64,000 nt of DNA from Pseudomonas paraglycinae (GCF_021601625.1 NZ_BQHR01000002.1:62001-126000); one strand, 5' to 3'; counted from the stretch's first letter, positions 17,727 to 27,050 are shown. Notes: generated from the sequence alone by a model not told the origin. Numbers and translations: made by a program.

Positions 17727-18509
17727 GTGAGCGTAGCCCCCGTCCCTTCGTCCGTGAACGTCAAAGACCAGGTCAGTGCCGCGGAATGGCAGACCCGGGT
17801 CGATCTGGCCGCCTGTTATCGTCTGGTCGCGCTGCATGGCTGGGACGATCTGATCTTCACCCACATTTCCGCCAAGGTGCCCGGCACCGAAGATTTCCTG
17901 ATCAACCCGTTCGGCCTGATGTTCCATGAGATCACCGCCTCGAGTCTGGTGAAGGTCGACCAGGCCGGCAACAAACTCATGGACAGCCCTTACGAGATCA
18001 ATCCCGCCGGTTACACGATCCACAGCGCCGTGCACGAAGTGCGGCACGACGTGGCCTGCGTGCTGCACACCCACACCGCTTCCGGTGTCGCGGTGTCGGC
18101 GCAGAAACAGGGTGTGTTGCCGATCAGTCAGCAATCGCTGTTCGTGCTGTCGAGCCTGGCCTTTCATGCCTATGAAGGTGTGGCCCTGAACCATGAAGAG
18201 AAAGCGCGGTTGCAGGCGGATCTCGGTGACTGCAATTTCCTGATGCTGCACAACCATGGTCTGCTGACCTGTGGCGGCACCATCGCCGACACGTTCCTGA
18301 TGATGTTCACTTTCCAGCGCGCCTGCGACATTCAGGTCATGGCGCAGACCGGCGGTGCCGAACTGATCGCCATCGAACCGCAGATTCTGGCAGGCGCCAA
18401 GGCGATGATCGCCGGTGTCACCAAAAGTGCTCAAGGCATGGGTGGCGCGCTGGCCTGGCCGGCGCTGCTGCGCAAACTCGATAAACAAGACCCGGGGTAT
18501 AAACTCTAA
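17727..18509 (+). CDS. Class II aldolase/adducin family protein
   Basis: A 260-residue protein of the class II aldolase/adducin family, with zinc-ligand histidines in VLHTHTASG (about residues 111-119) and LHNHGLLTCG (about 173-182). The substrate loop NPFGLMFHEITASSL is near 60-74. Its fold suggests a metal-dependent aldolase or epimerase; the substrate is unknown. GTG 17727 was preferred because cagagg lies 8 bases upstream; GTG 17718 would overlap that site. Its stop codon overlaps the next start (taatg), so it is coupled to the hydrolase gene. Confidence 0.9.
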   Translation: MSVAPVPSSVNVKDQVSAAEWQTRVDLAACYRLVALHGWDDLIFTHISAKVPGTEDFLINPFGLMFHEITASSLVKVDQAGNKLMDSPYEINPAGYTIHSAVHEVRHDVACVLHTHTASGVAVSAQKQGVLPISQQSLFVLSSLAFHAYEGVALNHEEKARLQADLGDCNFLMLHNHGLLTCGGTIADTFLMMFTFQRACDIQVMAQTGGAELIAIEPQILAGAKAMIAGVTKSAQGMGGALAWPALLRKLDKQDPGYKL

Positions 18510-19411
18510 TGCCTCTCGCCGAGATCCCTCTGAGTGCCTGGCGCAAACGCAGCCAGACTTTTGTCTTCCATGGTCAGCCGATCCGCTACTGGACGGCCGG
18601 GCAGGGCGAACCGCTGCTGCTGATCCATGGCTTTCCGACGGCCAGTTGGGACTGGCATTACCTGTGGCAACCGCTGTCCCAGCGCTACCGGGTGATTGCC
18701 TGCGACATGCTCGGCTTCGGCGACTCGGCCAAACCCCTGAATCACACTTACAGCCTGCTGGAGCAGGCCGATCTGCAACAGGCTTTGCTGGCGCATCTGC
18801 AGGTCGAACAATCGGTGCACATTCTGGCCCACGACTACGGCGACAGCGTTGCCCAGGAACTGCTGGCCCGGCATTACGAAGACCTGATCGAGGTCGCCAG
18901 TTGCGTGTTCCTCAACGGCGGTCTGTTCCCGGAAACCCACCGACCGCTGCTGGCACAAAAACTGTTGCTCAGCCCGTTGGGCTGGATGATCGGCCGGGCG
19001 TTCACCCGCGATGCGCTGGTAAAAAGTTTCCGGCAGATCTTCGGCCCGGACACCCGGCCCAGCGAAAGCGAGATGGATGATTTCTGGAGCCTGATCGAAT
19101 GCAATCGTGGGCCGCGAGTCATGCACAAGCTGATCCACTACATTCCCGAGCGCAGGGTCCAGCGTGATCGCTGGGTCGCAGCGATGCAGCGCGGCGAGGT
19201 GCCGTTGCGGGTGATCGATGGCGAGGTCGATCCGATTTCCGGCGCGCACATGGTCGAGCGTTATCGCGAGCTGATTCCCGACGCGGACACCGTGCTGTTG
19301 CCGGGCATCGGCCACTACCCGCAAACCGAAGCGCCGGTGCAGGTGCTCAAGCACTACCTCGAATTTCGCGATCACTTCGTGTTGCCGCCGCGCAAGGTGG
19401 CGTGTTCCTGA
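18509..19411 (+). CDS. Alpha/beta hydrolase, epoxide hydrolase/dehalogenase-like
   Basis: A 300-residue alpha/beta-fold hydrolase. The oxyanion loop is HGFPTASWDW (about residues 45-54), the nucleophile elbow is AHDYGDSVAQ with aspartate near 112, and the catalytic histidine is in GIGHYPQTEAP near 270. An aspartate nucleophile places it with epoxide hydrolases and haloalkane dehalogenases rather than serine esterases. P. aeruginosa has, as I recall, an epoxide-hydrolase annotation at the same place beside the aldolase gene. Substrate unknown. Confidence 0.88.
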   Translation: MPLAEIPLSAWRKRSQTFVFHGQPIRYWTAGQGEPLLLIHGFPTASWDWHYLWQPLSQRYRVIACDMLGFGDSAKPLNHTYSLLEQADLQQALLAHLQVEQSVHILAHDYGDSVAQELLARHYEDLIEVASCVFLNGGLFPETHRPLLAQKLLLSPLGWMIGRAFTRDALVKSFRQIFGPDTRPSESEMDDFWSLIECNRGPRVMHKLIHYIPERRVQRDRWVAAMQRGEVPLRVIDGEVDPISGAHMVERYRELIPDADTVLLPGIGHYPQTEAPVQVLKHYLEFRDHFVLPPRKVACS

Positions 19412-19563
19412 GTTCGTGCCGCAGGCGCCGGGCGCCGCGGCACGTTTTCATCATCCCCCAGCCTTATCGCGCACCATTCAGCCCCAGCCGTGTTCGTTGT
19501 GACCGAACGCGTCGTGCCTGACACTCGGGGACACTGTCCCTCAGGTCTGCTGGAGTTGCCCCG

Positions 19564-20475
19564 ATGAATGAGTCTGTGCGTTTCGAAGATAAAGTCGTGA
19601 TCGTCACCGGAGCCGGTGGTGGCCTGGGACGCGCTCACGCTTTGCTGTTCGCCAAACAGGGCGCCAAAGTGCTGGTCAACGACCTCGGCGGTTCAACCCA
19701 GGGCGAAGGCGCAAACGCTTCGGCTGCCGACCGCGTGGTAGCGGAAATCCGTGAGGCCGGCGGCATCGCCGAAGCCAACCATGACTCGGTCACCGACGGC
19801 GACAAACTGGTGCAGAACGCGCTCGATGTGTTCGGCCGCGTCGATGTGGTGGTGAACAACGCCGGGATCCTGCGTGACAAGACCTTCCACAAAATGGAAG
19901 ACGCCGACTGGGATCTGGTCTACCGCGTCCACGTCGAAGGCGCCTACAAAGTGACCCGTGCCGCATGGCCGCACCTGCGTGAGCAAAATTATGGGCGAGT
20001 GATCTTCACCGCATCGACCTCGGGCATCTACGGAAACTTCGGCCAGTCCAATTACGGCATGGCCAAACTCGGTCTCTACGGCCTGACCCGTACCCTGGCC
20101 ATCGAAGGTCGCAAGAACAACATCCTGGTCAACGCCATCGCCCCCACCGGCGGCACGCGCATGACCGAAGGCCTGATCCCGCCGCAAGTGTTCGAACAAC
20201 TCAAACCGGAGCTGGTCAGCCCGCTGGTGGTGTACCTGGCCAGCGAACAATGCCAGGAAACTTCCGGCCTGTTCGAAGTCGGCGGCGGCTGGATGGGCAA
20301 GGTGCGCTGGGAGCGCAGCCTGGGTGCCGGGTTCGATCCTCGCGTCGGGTTTTCCCCGGAAGACGTCGCGGCGCACTGGCAGCAGATCTGTGATTTCGAA
20401 GGCGCGGCGCATCCGAAGGACAACATCGAAGCGCTGAAGGAAATGATGGGGAATCTGCAGAAGTATTCGCTCTGA
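19564..20475 (+). CDS. SDR-family 3-hydroxyacyl-CoA dehydrogenase-like protein
   Basis: A 303-residue short-chain dehydrogenase with the long C-terminus of the multifunctional enzyme type 2 (HSD17B4-like) group. Cofactor motif GAGGGLGRAHA (about 17-27), structural VNNAGILRD (about 98-106), catalytic serine in TASTSGIYGN and the YGMAK pair at about 163-167. The region QTSGLFEVGGGW is typical of the group that oxidises (3R)-hydroxyacyl-CoA. It is 152 bases after the hydrolase gene and may have its own promoter. The substrate is inferred only at family level. Confidence 0.9.
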   Translation: MNESVRFEDKVVIVTGAGGGLGRAHALLFAKQGAKVLVNDLGGSTQGEGANASAADRVVAEIREAGGIAEANHDSVTDGDKLVQNALDVFGRVDVVVNNAGILRDKTFHKMEDADWDLVYRVHVEGAYKVTRAAWPHLREQNYGRVIFTASTSGIYGNFGQSNYGMAKLGLYGLTRTLAIEGRKNNILVNAIAPTGGTRMTEGLIPPQVFEQLKPELVSPLVVYLASEQCQETSGLFEVGGGWMGKVRWERSLGAGFDPRVGFSPEDVAAHWQQICDFEGAAHPKDNIEALKEMMGNLQKYSL

Positions 20476-20577
20476 TTCCCTGGGTTATCCGGCAGGACTT
20501 GCCCGAGTCCTGCTTTCCCCTTCGAGTGCTCGCTTCGTGAGCCTCTGCCGCTGACTTCCAGCCAAAACATCGCCCAT

Positions 20578-20605
20578 AAAAAAGGCCGCTGCAAACGCAG
20601 CGGCC
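20578..20605 (-). terminator. Leftward intrinsic terminator without an upstream protein gene
   Basis: On the minus strand, ggccgctgc-gttt-gcagcggcc is followed by TTTTTT (plus-strand A run at 20578-20583). On the plus strand no T run follows the hairpin, so it is a poor terminator for the SDR gene 100 bases upstream. Confidence 0.65.
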
Positions 20606-20801
20606 AAGGTAAGACGTTGGATCAAGGAGCTACAAATCAACGTCAGTGAACACCGGGGCGATGGATCGAAAAACGCTTCGATCGATCAGAAATCATTGCC
20701 AACGACTCGGTCGTGGACTTCGTGCTTACTGGCGGTCTGCCGTGAAAGCCCGCTCAGAATAAGGGCTGGCGCCTCAGGGAAAAATAGCGATTCCGGACAT
20801 G

Positions 20802-20826
20802 CACTGTTACGGGGCATGTAACAGTG
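20802..20826. promoter_or_regulatory. Inverted repeat, possible operator upstream of DUF1302 gene
   Basis: cactgttac-ggggcat-gtaacagtg: perfect 9-base arms with a 7-base spacer, about 190 bases before the DUF1302 start. It looks like a dimeric regulator site, perhaps for the LuxR protein encoded downstream (inference). No T run follows, so it is not a terminator. Confidence 0.4.
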
Positions 20827-21018
20827 GCGCGCACCGGGGTCGTCATTATCCGTTGCGTTGATAGTGATCCATCCAGCCTGTTCATGGCGGGCGCAAAGCC
20901 TTGCTGCAGGCGGGGATTCATCCTTTTGAGCGACAGTGTGAATACCTCCTTGGTGCGCTTATCGTCCCTGCGTGGCGGCAGTAGGGTGGGGTCTTCTGTC
21001 ACTCACCGGGGAAGACGC

Positions 21019-22812
21019 ATGACAAAAACAACAATGCGCGCCATCTTCACACCGCACGCGCTTGCCGCTGCGGTGGCCTTGGGTTGCTGTGCCCAGGCGC
21101 ACGCGGTCGCTTTCAATATCGGGGAAATCGAAGGCACCTTCGATTCGTCGCTGTCGGTCGGTGCGAGCTGGGGCATGCGCGATGCCGACAAGTCGCTGGT
21201 GGGGACTGTCAACGGCGGGACCGGCCAGTCTTCCACCGGTGATGACGGGCGTTTGAACTTCAAGAAGGGCGAGACCTTTTCCAAGATCTTCAAAGGCATC
21301 CACGACCTCGAACTGAAGTACGGCGACACCGGTGTGTTCGTGCGCGGCAAGTACTGGTACGACTTCGAACTCAAGGACGAAGACCGCGAGTTCAAACAGA
21401 TCAGTGACAAGGGTCGCAAAGAAGGCGCGAAGTCTTCCGGCGCGCAGATTCTCGATGCGTTCGTCTATCACAACTACTCCATCGCCGACCTGCCGGGCAC
21501 CGTGCGTGCCGGTAAGCAAGTAGTGAGCTGGGGCGAAAGTACCTTCATCGGCAACTCGATCAACAGCATCAACCCGATCGACGTCTCGGCGTTTCGCCGG
21601 CCAGGTGCGGAGATCAAGGAAGGGCTGATTCCGGTGAACATGCTGTTCGCCTCTCAGGGGCTCACCGACCAACTGACGGTCGAAGGCTTCTATCAACTGG
21701 AATGGGATCAGACCGTCCTCGACAACTGCGGCACCTTCTTCGGTGTCGACGTGGCGGCGGACGGTTGCAACAACGGTTACACCGTCGGCAGCCCGGCGAT
21801 CGCCCCGTTGGCGCCGCTGGCGGCAGCCTTTGGCCAGCCGATCCAGGTGACCCGCGAAGGCGTGATCGTGCCCCGTGGCGGCGACCGCGATGCGCGGGAT
21901 TCCGGGCAATGGGGCACGGCGTTGCGCTGGCTCGGCGATGACACCGAGTACGGCCTCTACTTCATGAACTATCACAGCCGCACGCCGACGGTTGGCACCA
22001 GCACCGCCGGCCTGTCGACCCTCGCGGCCTTGCCGGGCATGGTCGGGATCGCCAACCGGCTGGCGCCCGGCAGTGGATCGGGACTGGCGCAAAGCGTGAT
22101 GCTCGGGCGTGGTCAGTACTACCTCGAATACCCGGAAGACATCCGCTTGTATGGCGCGAGTTTCTCTACCACGCTGCCGACCGGCACCGCCTGGACCGGC
22201 GAGATCAGCTACCGCCCCAACGCGCCGGTGCAGGTCAACACCAATGACCTGACCCTTGCGCTGCTCAATCCGATTGCCGGCGGTGCCGCGTCGCCGCTGG
22301 TTACCTCGCCGGGTGCTGACAACAAGGGCTACCGACGCAAGGAAGTGACCCAGATCCAGAGCACGCTGACGCACTTTTTCGATCAGGTCTGGGGCGCTCA
22401 GCGTCTGACCCTGGTCGGCGAAGCGGCGGTGGTGCGGGTCGGTGGCCTGGAGTCGCGCAGCAAACTGCGTTACGGCCGTGACTCGGTCTACGGCCAGTAC
22501 GGTTTCGGCGGTGACACCGACGGTTTCGTCACCTCCACCTCTTGGGGCTATCGCGCCCGGGCGATCCTCGATTACGCCAACGTGATCGGCGGGATCAACC
22601 TCAAGCCCAACCTGTCCTGGTCCCACGACGTCGCCGGTTATGGCCCCAACGGTCTGTTCAACGAAGGCGCCAAAGCCGTCAGCGTCGGGGTCGATGCCGA
22701 CTACCGAAACACCTATACCGCGAGCCTGAGTTACACCGATTTTTTCGGCGGTGACTACAACACCCTCGAAGACCGTGACTTCGTGGCCCTGAGCTTCGGT
22801 GTGAACTTCTGA
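21019..22812 (+). CDS. DUF1302 family outer-membrane protein
   Basis: A 597-residue exported protein. The signal peptide runs to AQAHA (about residue 31), followed by the typical start VAFNIGEIEGTFDSSLSVGASWG. Alternating beta-strand patterns and the terminal aromatic residue (FVALSFGVNF) fit an outer-membrane beta-barrel. DUF1302 proteins are nearly always paired with DUF1329 proteins and often lie with acyl-CoA, steroid or sulfur-compound catabolic genes; their role is not established. ATG 21019 follows ggggaag; longer in-frame starts would bury the signal peptide. Confidence 0.88.
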   Translation: MTKTTMRAIFTPHALAAAVALGCCAQAHAVAFNIGEIEGTFDSSLSVGASWGMRDADKSLVGTVNGGTGQSSTGDDGRLNFKKGETFSKIFKGIHDLELKYGDTGVFVRGKYWYDFELKDEDREFKQISDKGRKEGAKSSGAQILDAFVYHNYSIADLPGTVRAGKQVVSWGESTFIGNSINSINPIDVSAFRRPGAEIKEGLIPVNMLFASQGLTDQLTVEGFYQLEWDQTVLDNCGTFFGVDVAADGCNNGYTVGSPAIAPLAPLAAAFGQPIQVTREGVIVPRGGDRDARDSGQWGTALRWLGDDTEYGLYFMNYHSRTPTVGTSTAGLSTLAALPGMVGIANRLAPGSGSGLAQSVMLGRGQYYLEYPEDIRLYGASFSTTLPTGTAWTGEISYRPNAPVQVNTNDLTLALLNPIAGGAASPLVTSPGADNKGYRRKEVTQIQSTLTHFFDQVWGAQRLTLVGEAAVVRVGGLESRSKLRYGRDSVYGQYGFGGDTDGFVTSTSWGYRARAILDYANVIGGINLKPNLSWSHDVAGYGPNGLFNEGAKAVSVGVDADYRNTYTASLSYTDFFGGDYNTLEDRDFVALSFGVNF

Positions 22813-22835
22813 TCTGCCCGAGAAGGATGAATGCA

Positions 22836-24203
22836 ATGCGCAAGATGATTCTGCAATGCGGTGTCCTGGCCCTGAGCCTGCTGGCCGCCAATGTGATCGC
22901 GGCGGTGTCGCCGGACGAAGCCAACAAGCTTGGCACCAGCCTGACGCCGCTGGGCGCCGAGAAGGCCGGCAACGCCGACGGCTCGATTCCGGCCTGGACC
23001 GGCGGTATCCCGAAAAACGCCGGTGCGGTCGACGGCAAGGGCTTTCTGGCTGACCCGTTCGCCAGTGAAAAACCGCTGTTCACCATCACCGCCGCCAACG
23101 TCGATAAGTACAAGGACAAACTGTCCGACGGCCAGGTGGCGATGTTCAAGCGCTACCCCGAGACGTACAAGATCCCGGTCTACCCGACCCATCGCACCGT
23201 GGCCGTGCCGCCGGAAATCTACGAATCGGCCAAACGCAGCGCGCTGAACGTCACCAGCATCAACGACGGCAACGGACTGGCCAATTTCACCGGTAACCGC
23301 TACTACGCGTTCCCCATTCCCAAAAATGGCGTCGAGGTGTTGTGGAACCACATCACCCGTTATCACGGCGGCAACCTGCGGCGGATCATCACGCAGGTGA
23401 CCCCGCAAACCAATGGCAGCTACACGCCGATCCGCTTTGAAGAAGAGATCGCCGTGCCGCAACTGATGAAGGATCTCGATCCGGAAAAAGCCGCCAACGT
23501 TCTGACTTTCTTCAAACAGTCGGTGACAGCGCCGGCGCGTCTGGCCGGTAACGTGCTGCTGGTGCACGAGACCCTCGATCAGGTGAAGGAACCTCGCCTG
23601 GCATGGATCTACAACGCCGGGCAGCGCCGGGTGCGGCGTGCGCCGCAGGTCGCCTATGACGGGCCGGGCACCGCTGCCGACGGCCTGCGCACCTCGGACA
23701 ACTTCGACATGTTTTCCGGCGCGCCGGACCGCTACGACTGGAAACTGATCGGCAAGAAAGAAATGTACATTCCGTACAACAGCTACAAGCTCGACTCGCC
23801 GAGTCTCAAGTACGACGACATCGTCAAGGCGGGGCACATCAACCAGGACCTGACCCGCTATGAACTGCACCGGGTCTGGGAAGTGGTCGGCACGGTGAAA
23901 CCGAACGAGCGGCACATCTACGCCAAGCGCCACATGTACATCGACGAGGACAGCTGGCAAGTGGCGCTGGCCGATCACTACGACGGTCGCGGGCAGCTGT
24001 GGCGAGTGGCCGAGGGACACGCGCAGTACTACTACGATCACCAGGCCCAGGCCTACACCCTCGAAGCGCTCTACGACATCATCGCCGGCCGCTACATTGC
24101 CCTGGGGATGAAGAACGAAGAGAAGCACAGCTTCGAATTCGGCTTCGAAGCCAAGGCCGCCGACTACACCCCGTCGGCCCTGCGCGCCGAGGGCGTGAGG
24201 TAA
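22836..24203 (+). CDS. DUF1329 family periplasmic protein (LolA/LolB-like fold)
   Basis: A 455-residue exported protein with a signal peptide (MRKMILQCGVLALSLLAANVIAA region) and the family start VSPDEANKLGTSLTPLGAEKAGN. The middle carries AWIYNAGQRRVRRAPQVAYD and FDMFSGAPDRYDWKLIGKKE, both typical of DUF1329. The fold is predicted to resemble lipoprotein carriers, suggesting transfer of a lipophilic molecule through the periplasm to or from its DUF1302 partner. ATG 22836 was preferred because gagaagg lies about 9 bases upstream; the ATG at 22827 is too close to it. A strong terminator follows. Confidence 0.88.
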   Translation: MRKMILQCGVLALSLLAANVIAAVSPDEANKLGTSLTPLGAEKAGNADGSIPAWTGGIPKNAGAVDGKGFLADPFASEKPLFTITAANVDKYKDKLSDGQVAMFKRYPETYKIPVYPTHRTVAVPPEIYESAKRSALNVTSINDGNGLANFTGNRYYAFPIPKNGVEVLWNHITRYHGGNLRRIITQVTPQTNGSYTPIRFEEEIAVPQLMKDLDPEKAANVLTFFKQSVTAPARLAGNVLLVHETLDQVKEPRLAWIYNAGQRRVRRAPQVAYDGPGTAADGLRTSDNFDMFSGAPDRYDWKLIGKKEMYIPYNSYKLDSPSLKYDDIVKAGHINQDLTRYELHRVWEVVGTVKPNERHIYAKRHMYIDEDSWQVALADHYDGRGQLWRVAEGHAQYYYDHQAQAYTLEALYDIIAGRYIALGMKNEEKHSFEFGFEAKAADYTPSALRAEGVR

Positions 24204-24228
24204 GGGTTTCGATACATTGGCAAGGCAA

Positions 24229-24255
24229 AAGGCGACCATACGGTCGCCTTTTTTA
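24229..24255 (+). terminator. Terminator after the DUF1329 gene
   Basis: Arms aaggcgacc and ggtcgcctt around atac, followed by TTTT, 30 bases after the stop codon; it ends the DUF1302-DUF1329 transcript. Confidence 0.85.
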
Positions 24256-24342
24256 TGGGCGCCAATCAGCGTACTGAATACTCGTCAACAAGCACCGGGG
24301 AGAGGACTAGGGTGAGCGTACAACGATAAAAAGGCGTACCCG

Positions 24343-26889
24343 ATGACCGCCATGACCCACGCTCCGGATCGTCCGGGATTCTTGCCCAGACTCTCGGCTC
24401 ATCATCTTCCACGTCCACGTCTGACTGCATCATTGCTGGAGTCCTCGGCACGGGTCCGGCTGATCTGCGCACCGGCCGGCAGTGGCAAGAGCACGCTGTT
24501 CACCGAATGCCTGTTGCAGGCGCCCCTCGAATGTACGGTGTGCTGGCTGCCGCTGGTGGGCATGTCGATAAGTGTCGCGGCATTTTGCGAGCGACTGGCG
24601 CAGGCATTGGGGCTGGCAGCGGCGGATGAGTCGTCGTTGCTAAATGAACTGGCGCGCCGGTCCTCGCCGGTCTGGGTGTTTCTCGACGATTACTGCCGTG
24701 TTGAAAATCCGGCGCTGGATGCGCTCCTCGACCGCCTGCTGGCGCTTGCCAGCCCTGCCGTCACCTGGTGGATCGGCACGCGTCGGCGCCCGCAATGCAA
24801 CTGGCCTCGCCTGCTGCTCGATGATGCCTTGTACGAATGCGAACGCGCGGCGCTGGCGTTGAGTCGTGGCGAGATCGCGCAACTGTTGCGGCACCTTCCG
24901 CCAGCCCAGGCCGACGACGTAGCCGGGCGAATCCTCCAGCGCAGCGGTGGGTGGTGCGCCGGGGTGCGGATCCTGTTGATGCAAAAATGCGACTGGTCGC
25001 AAAAGACCTTGCCGCAGCAACGCATGGACACCTTGCTGGACTATCTGCAACACGAACTGTTCAGTGGTTTGAGCCCGGAGCTGGCAGAGGCCTGGCGGGT
25101 GTTGGCACATTTGCCGCGGTTCAACGCCAGTCTGTGCGATCACCTGTTCGGTGCCGGCGAAGGGGCGCAGTGGATGCGCACGCTGCAAACGCTCGGGTGT
25201 TTTATCGAACCCTGGCAAGGATCGCCGGACTGGTTGCAGGTGTGCGCTCCGCTATCGCGTCTGATGCGCGACGAACCCTGGTCGGCCGGACGTTCCTGGC
25301 ATCGCAGGGCCTGCCAATGGTTTGCTGCCGGGCAGCATTGGAAATGCGCCTTCGAACAGGCGTTGCTGGCCGAAGAGTACGAGGTCGCGGTGAGCCTGCT
25401 CCAACACTTCAGCTTCGAGCACCTGTTCGAGGAGCAGACTGTTGTGTTGCTACTGCGTCTCTACGAGCAGCGCGGCGAGGAATTGCTGCTGGGTTCGGCG
25501 CAACTGGTCGGGCTGATCACGGCAGCGCTGCTGTTCGCCGGACGATTTACTCAAGCGGCGGATTGCATCGGGCAACTGTCGCGTTTTTTACCGCCACCGT
25601 CAGCTGGACAGCAACGGCAATTGATCGCCCGCTGGCAGGCTCAGCAAGGCTGGCTGTTGCATTTGCAGGGGCACATGGACGAGGCGCGCGAGCATTTCGA
25701 GCAGGCCTTGAACGATCTTTCGCCGCAGGCCTGGGCGGCGCGTCTTTTGTGCCTGTCGGGCCGCACTCAGCAGGCGTTGCTGTGCGGTGATCTGGAGCTG
25801 GCTCATTCGATCAATCGTGAAGCGCTGTGCCTGGCCCGGGCTGAGGGTTCATTGCTGTTCGAAGCGTTGCTGGAACTGGATCACGCCCAACTGCTGGAGC
25901 AACGGGGCGCGTCGGCTCGTGCCGAAGAATTGCTGGCCAATCTTTGCGACATGCTCGGCTTGTCTGTCGAGCGGCCGACGCCGTTGCTGGGCCGTATTGC
26001 CCTGCGTCGCGGGCGGTTGGCGCTGAGCATGGGACAGCAGGATCGGGCCGCCGGATTCTTTCAACAAGGGCTCGACGATTGCCTGTGCAGCTTTGACAAG
26101 CGGGTGCTTTATGGCTTTTTGGGGCAGGCGCAACTGGCCGCCGATCAGGGCGATTACCCGCAGGCGTTCATGCGTCTGCGTGATGCCGAGCGGCTCATGC
26201 AGCAGCGGCAGATTCCGGACACGGTCTATCGCGGCGTTCTGCTGCAGCTCAGCAGTGAATTCTGGCTGCAACAAGGGCGGCCAGAACTGGCTCGCGAAGC
26301 GTTGAGTCGAGTGCTCAGGCATTATCGTGGCCCGCGGGCACGGCAGGCGCCGCCGGCAACGCTGGAACTGATTCCGCGTATCGAGTGTTTGCTGATTCTG
26401 GCCGAGACCCGTTTGGGGCAGACGCAGCAGCCCGTGCTGCGATTGCAGTCTCTGCTCGAGCAGGCTCGGTCTTGCCGGATGATTGTTCTGGAAACCGAGT
26501 TGCTGCTGGCAATGAGCGAGGTGGCATCAATTCTCAATGATCGGGAATCTGCCCGGCAGTATTTCGACAAGGGCCGCATGCTGGCCTGCCAGTTCAACTT
26601 GCAGTGCCTGGTCATGAAGTTCGATGATGCCGCGACGGTTATTCGATCTGAATCATTATCCGGACATCAGTTTTCTGAAAGTGGCGAGAGTGAAAATTCA
26701 TTAAGTTTGAGAGAGTCGCAAGTGTTGGGGTTGATTGCGGCGGGAAGTTCCAATAAACAAATAGCGGACAAGTTGTTCATCTCGTTGCATACCGTTAAAA
26801 CTCATGTCCGGCGGATTCATGCAAAGTTGGGCGTCGAACGCCGTACGCATGCCGTGGCGCGCGCTAGAATGCTGGGTTTATGTTGTTAA
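24343..26889 (+). CDS. MalT-like LuxR-family ATP-dependent regulator
   Basis: An 848-residue STAND-type regulator. An N-terminal ATPase domain has the Walker A motif APAGSGKST (43-51) and the VFLDDYC Walker B region (near 110). A long helical TPR-like sensor region (about 350-750) follows, with a C-terminal LuxR HTH (about 785-848; LSLRESQVLGLIAAG, SLHTVKTHVRRIHAKL). This is the layout of MalT and AlkS. Its position behind the DUF1302/DUF1329 pair, also recalled from P. aeruginosa, suggests that it controls them. The last 250 bases are clearly poorer in GC than the rest. Confidence 0.9.
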   Translation: MTAMTHAPDRPGFLPRLSAHHLPRPRLTASLLESSARVRLICAPAGSGKSTLFTECLLQAPLECTVCWLPLVGMSISVAAFCERLAQALGLAAADESSLLNELARRSSPVWVFLDDYCRVENPALDALLDRLLALASPAVTWWIGTRRRPQCNWPRLLLDDALYECERAALALSRGEIAQLLRHLPPAQADDVAGRILQRSGGWCAGVRILLMQKCDWSQKTLPQQRMDTLLDYLQHELFSGLSPELAEAWRVLAHLPRFNASLCDHLFGAGEGAQWMRTLQTLGCFIEPWQGSPDWLQVCAPLSRLMRDEPWSAGRSWHRRACQWFAAGQHWKCAFEQALLAEEYEVAVSLLQHFSFEHLFEEQTVVLLLRLYEQRGEELLLGSAQLVGLITAALLFAGRFTQAADCIGQLSRFLPPPSAGQQRQLIARWQAQQGWLLHLQGHMDEAREHFEQALNDLSPQAWAARLLCLSGRTQQALLCGDLELAHSINREALCLARAEGSLLFEALLELDHAQLLEQRGASARAEELLANLCDMLGLSVERPTPLLGRIALRRGRLALSMGQQDRAAGFFQQGLDDCLCSFDKRVLYGFLGQAQLAADQGDYPQAFMRLRDAERLMQQRQIPDTVYRGVLLQLSSEFWLQQGRPELAREALSRVLRHYRGPRARQAPPATLELIPRIECLLILAETRLGQTQQPVLRLQSLLEQARSCRMIVLETELLLAMSEVASILNDRESARQYFDKGRMLACQFNLQCLVMKFDDAATVIRSESLSGHQFSESGESENSLSLRESQVLGLIAAGSSNKQIADKLFISLHTVKTHVRRIHAKLGVERRTHAVARARMLGLCC

Positions 26890-27050
26890 TCGTCATTTAA
26901 TCAGTGTGTTGGTTTTTTTTAAGTTTGATCCTTTAAATGTCTTGCAAAGGATAGTGGGTGTTTTTGTTGGTTTTGCTCCGGTTAAGTTGTTTGCACAGCT
27001 TGGGCGATGTTTTGTCGTCCTGTTAATACGTGTAATAACGGAGTTTTATC

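Larger units (their letters stand above)
20476..21018. other. 543-base intergenic region with candidate small RNA on the minus strand
   Basis: No plausible protein gene lies here; an 82-codon frame on the minus strand (20754-21002) has no family features or good ribosome site. The region holds a terminator-like hairpin pointing left (20578-20605) and a perfect 9-base inverted repeat (20802-20826). No leftward protein gene exists upstream of the hairpin, so it may end a small RNA transcribed leftward from about 20700-20800. No convincing promoter was identified. A ribosome site (ggggaag) precedes the DUF1302 start. Confidence 0.4.

Noticed and set aside
20959-22836. 625-codon open frame on the minus strand
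   Set aside because: Antisense shadow of the DUF1302 gene, without signal peptide or domains.
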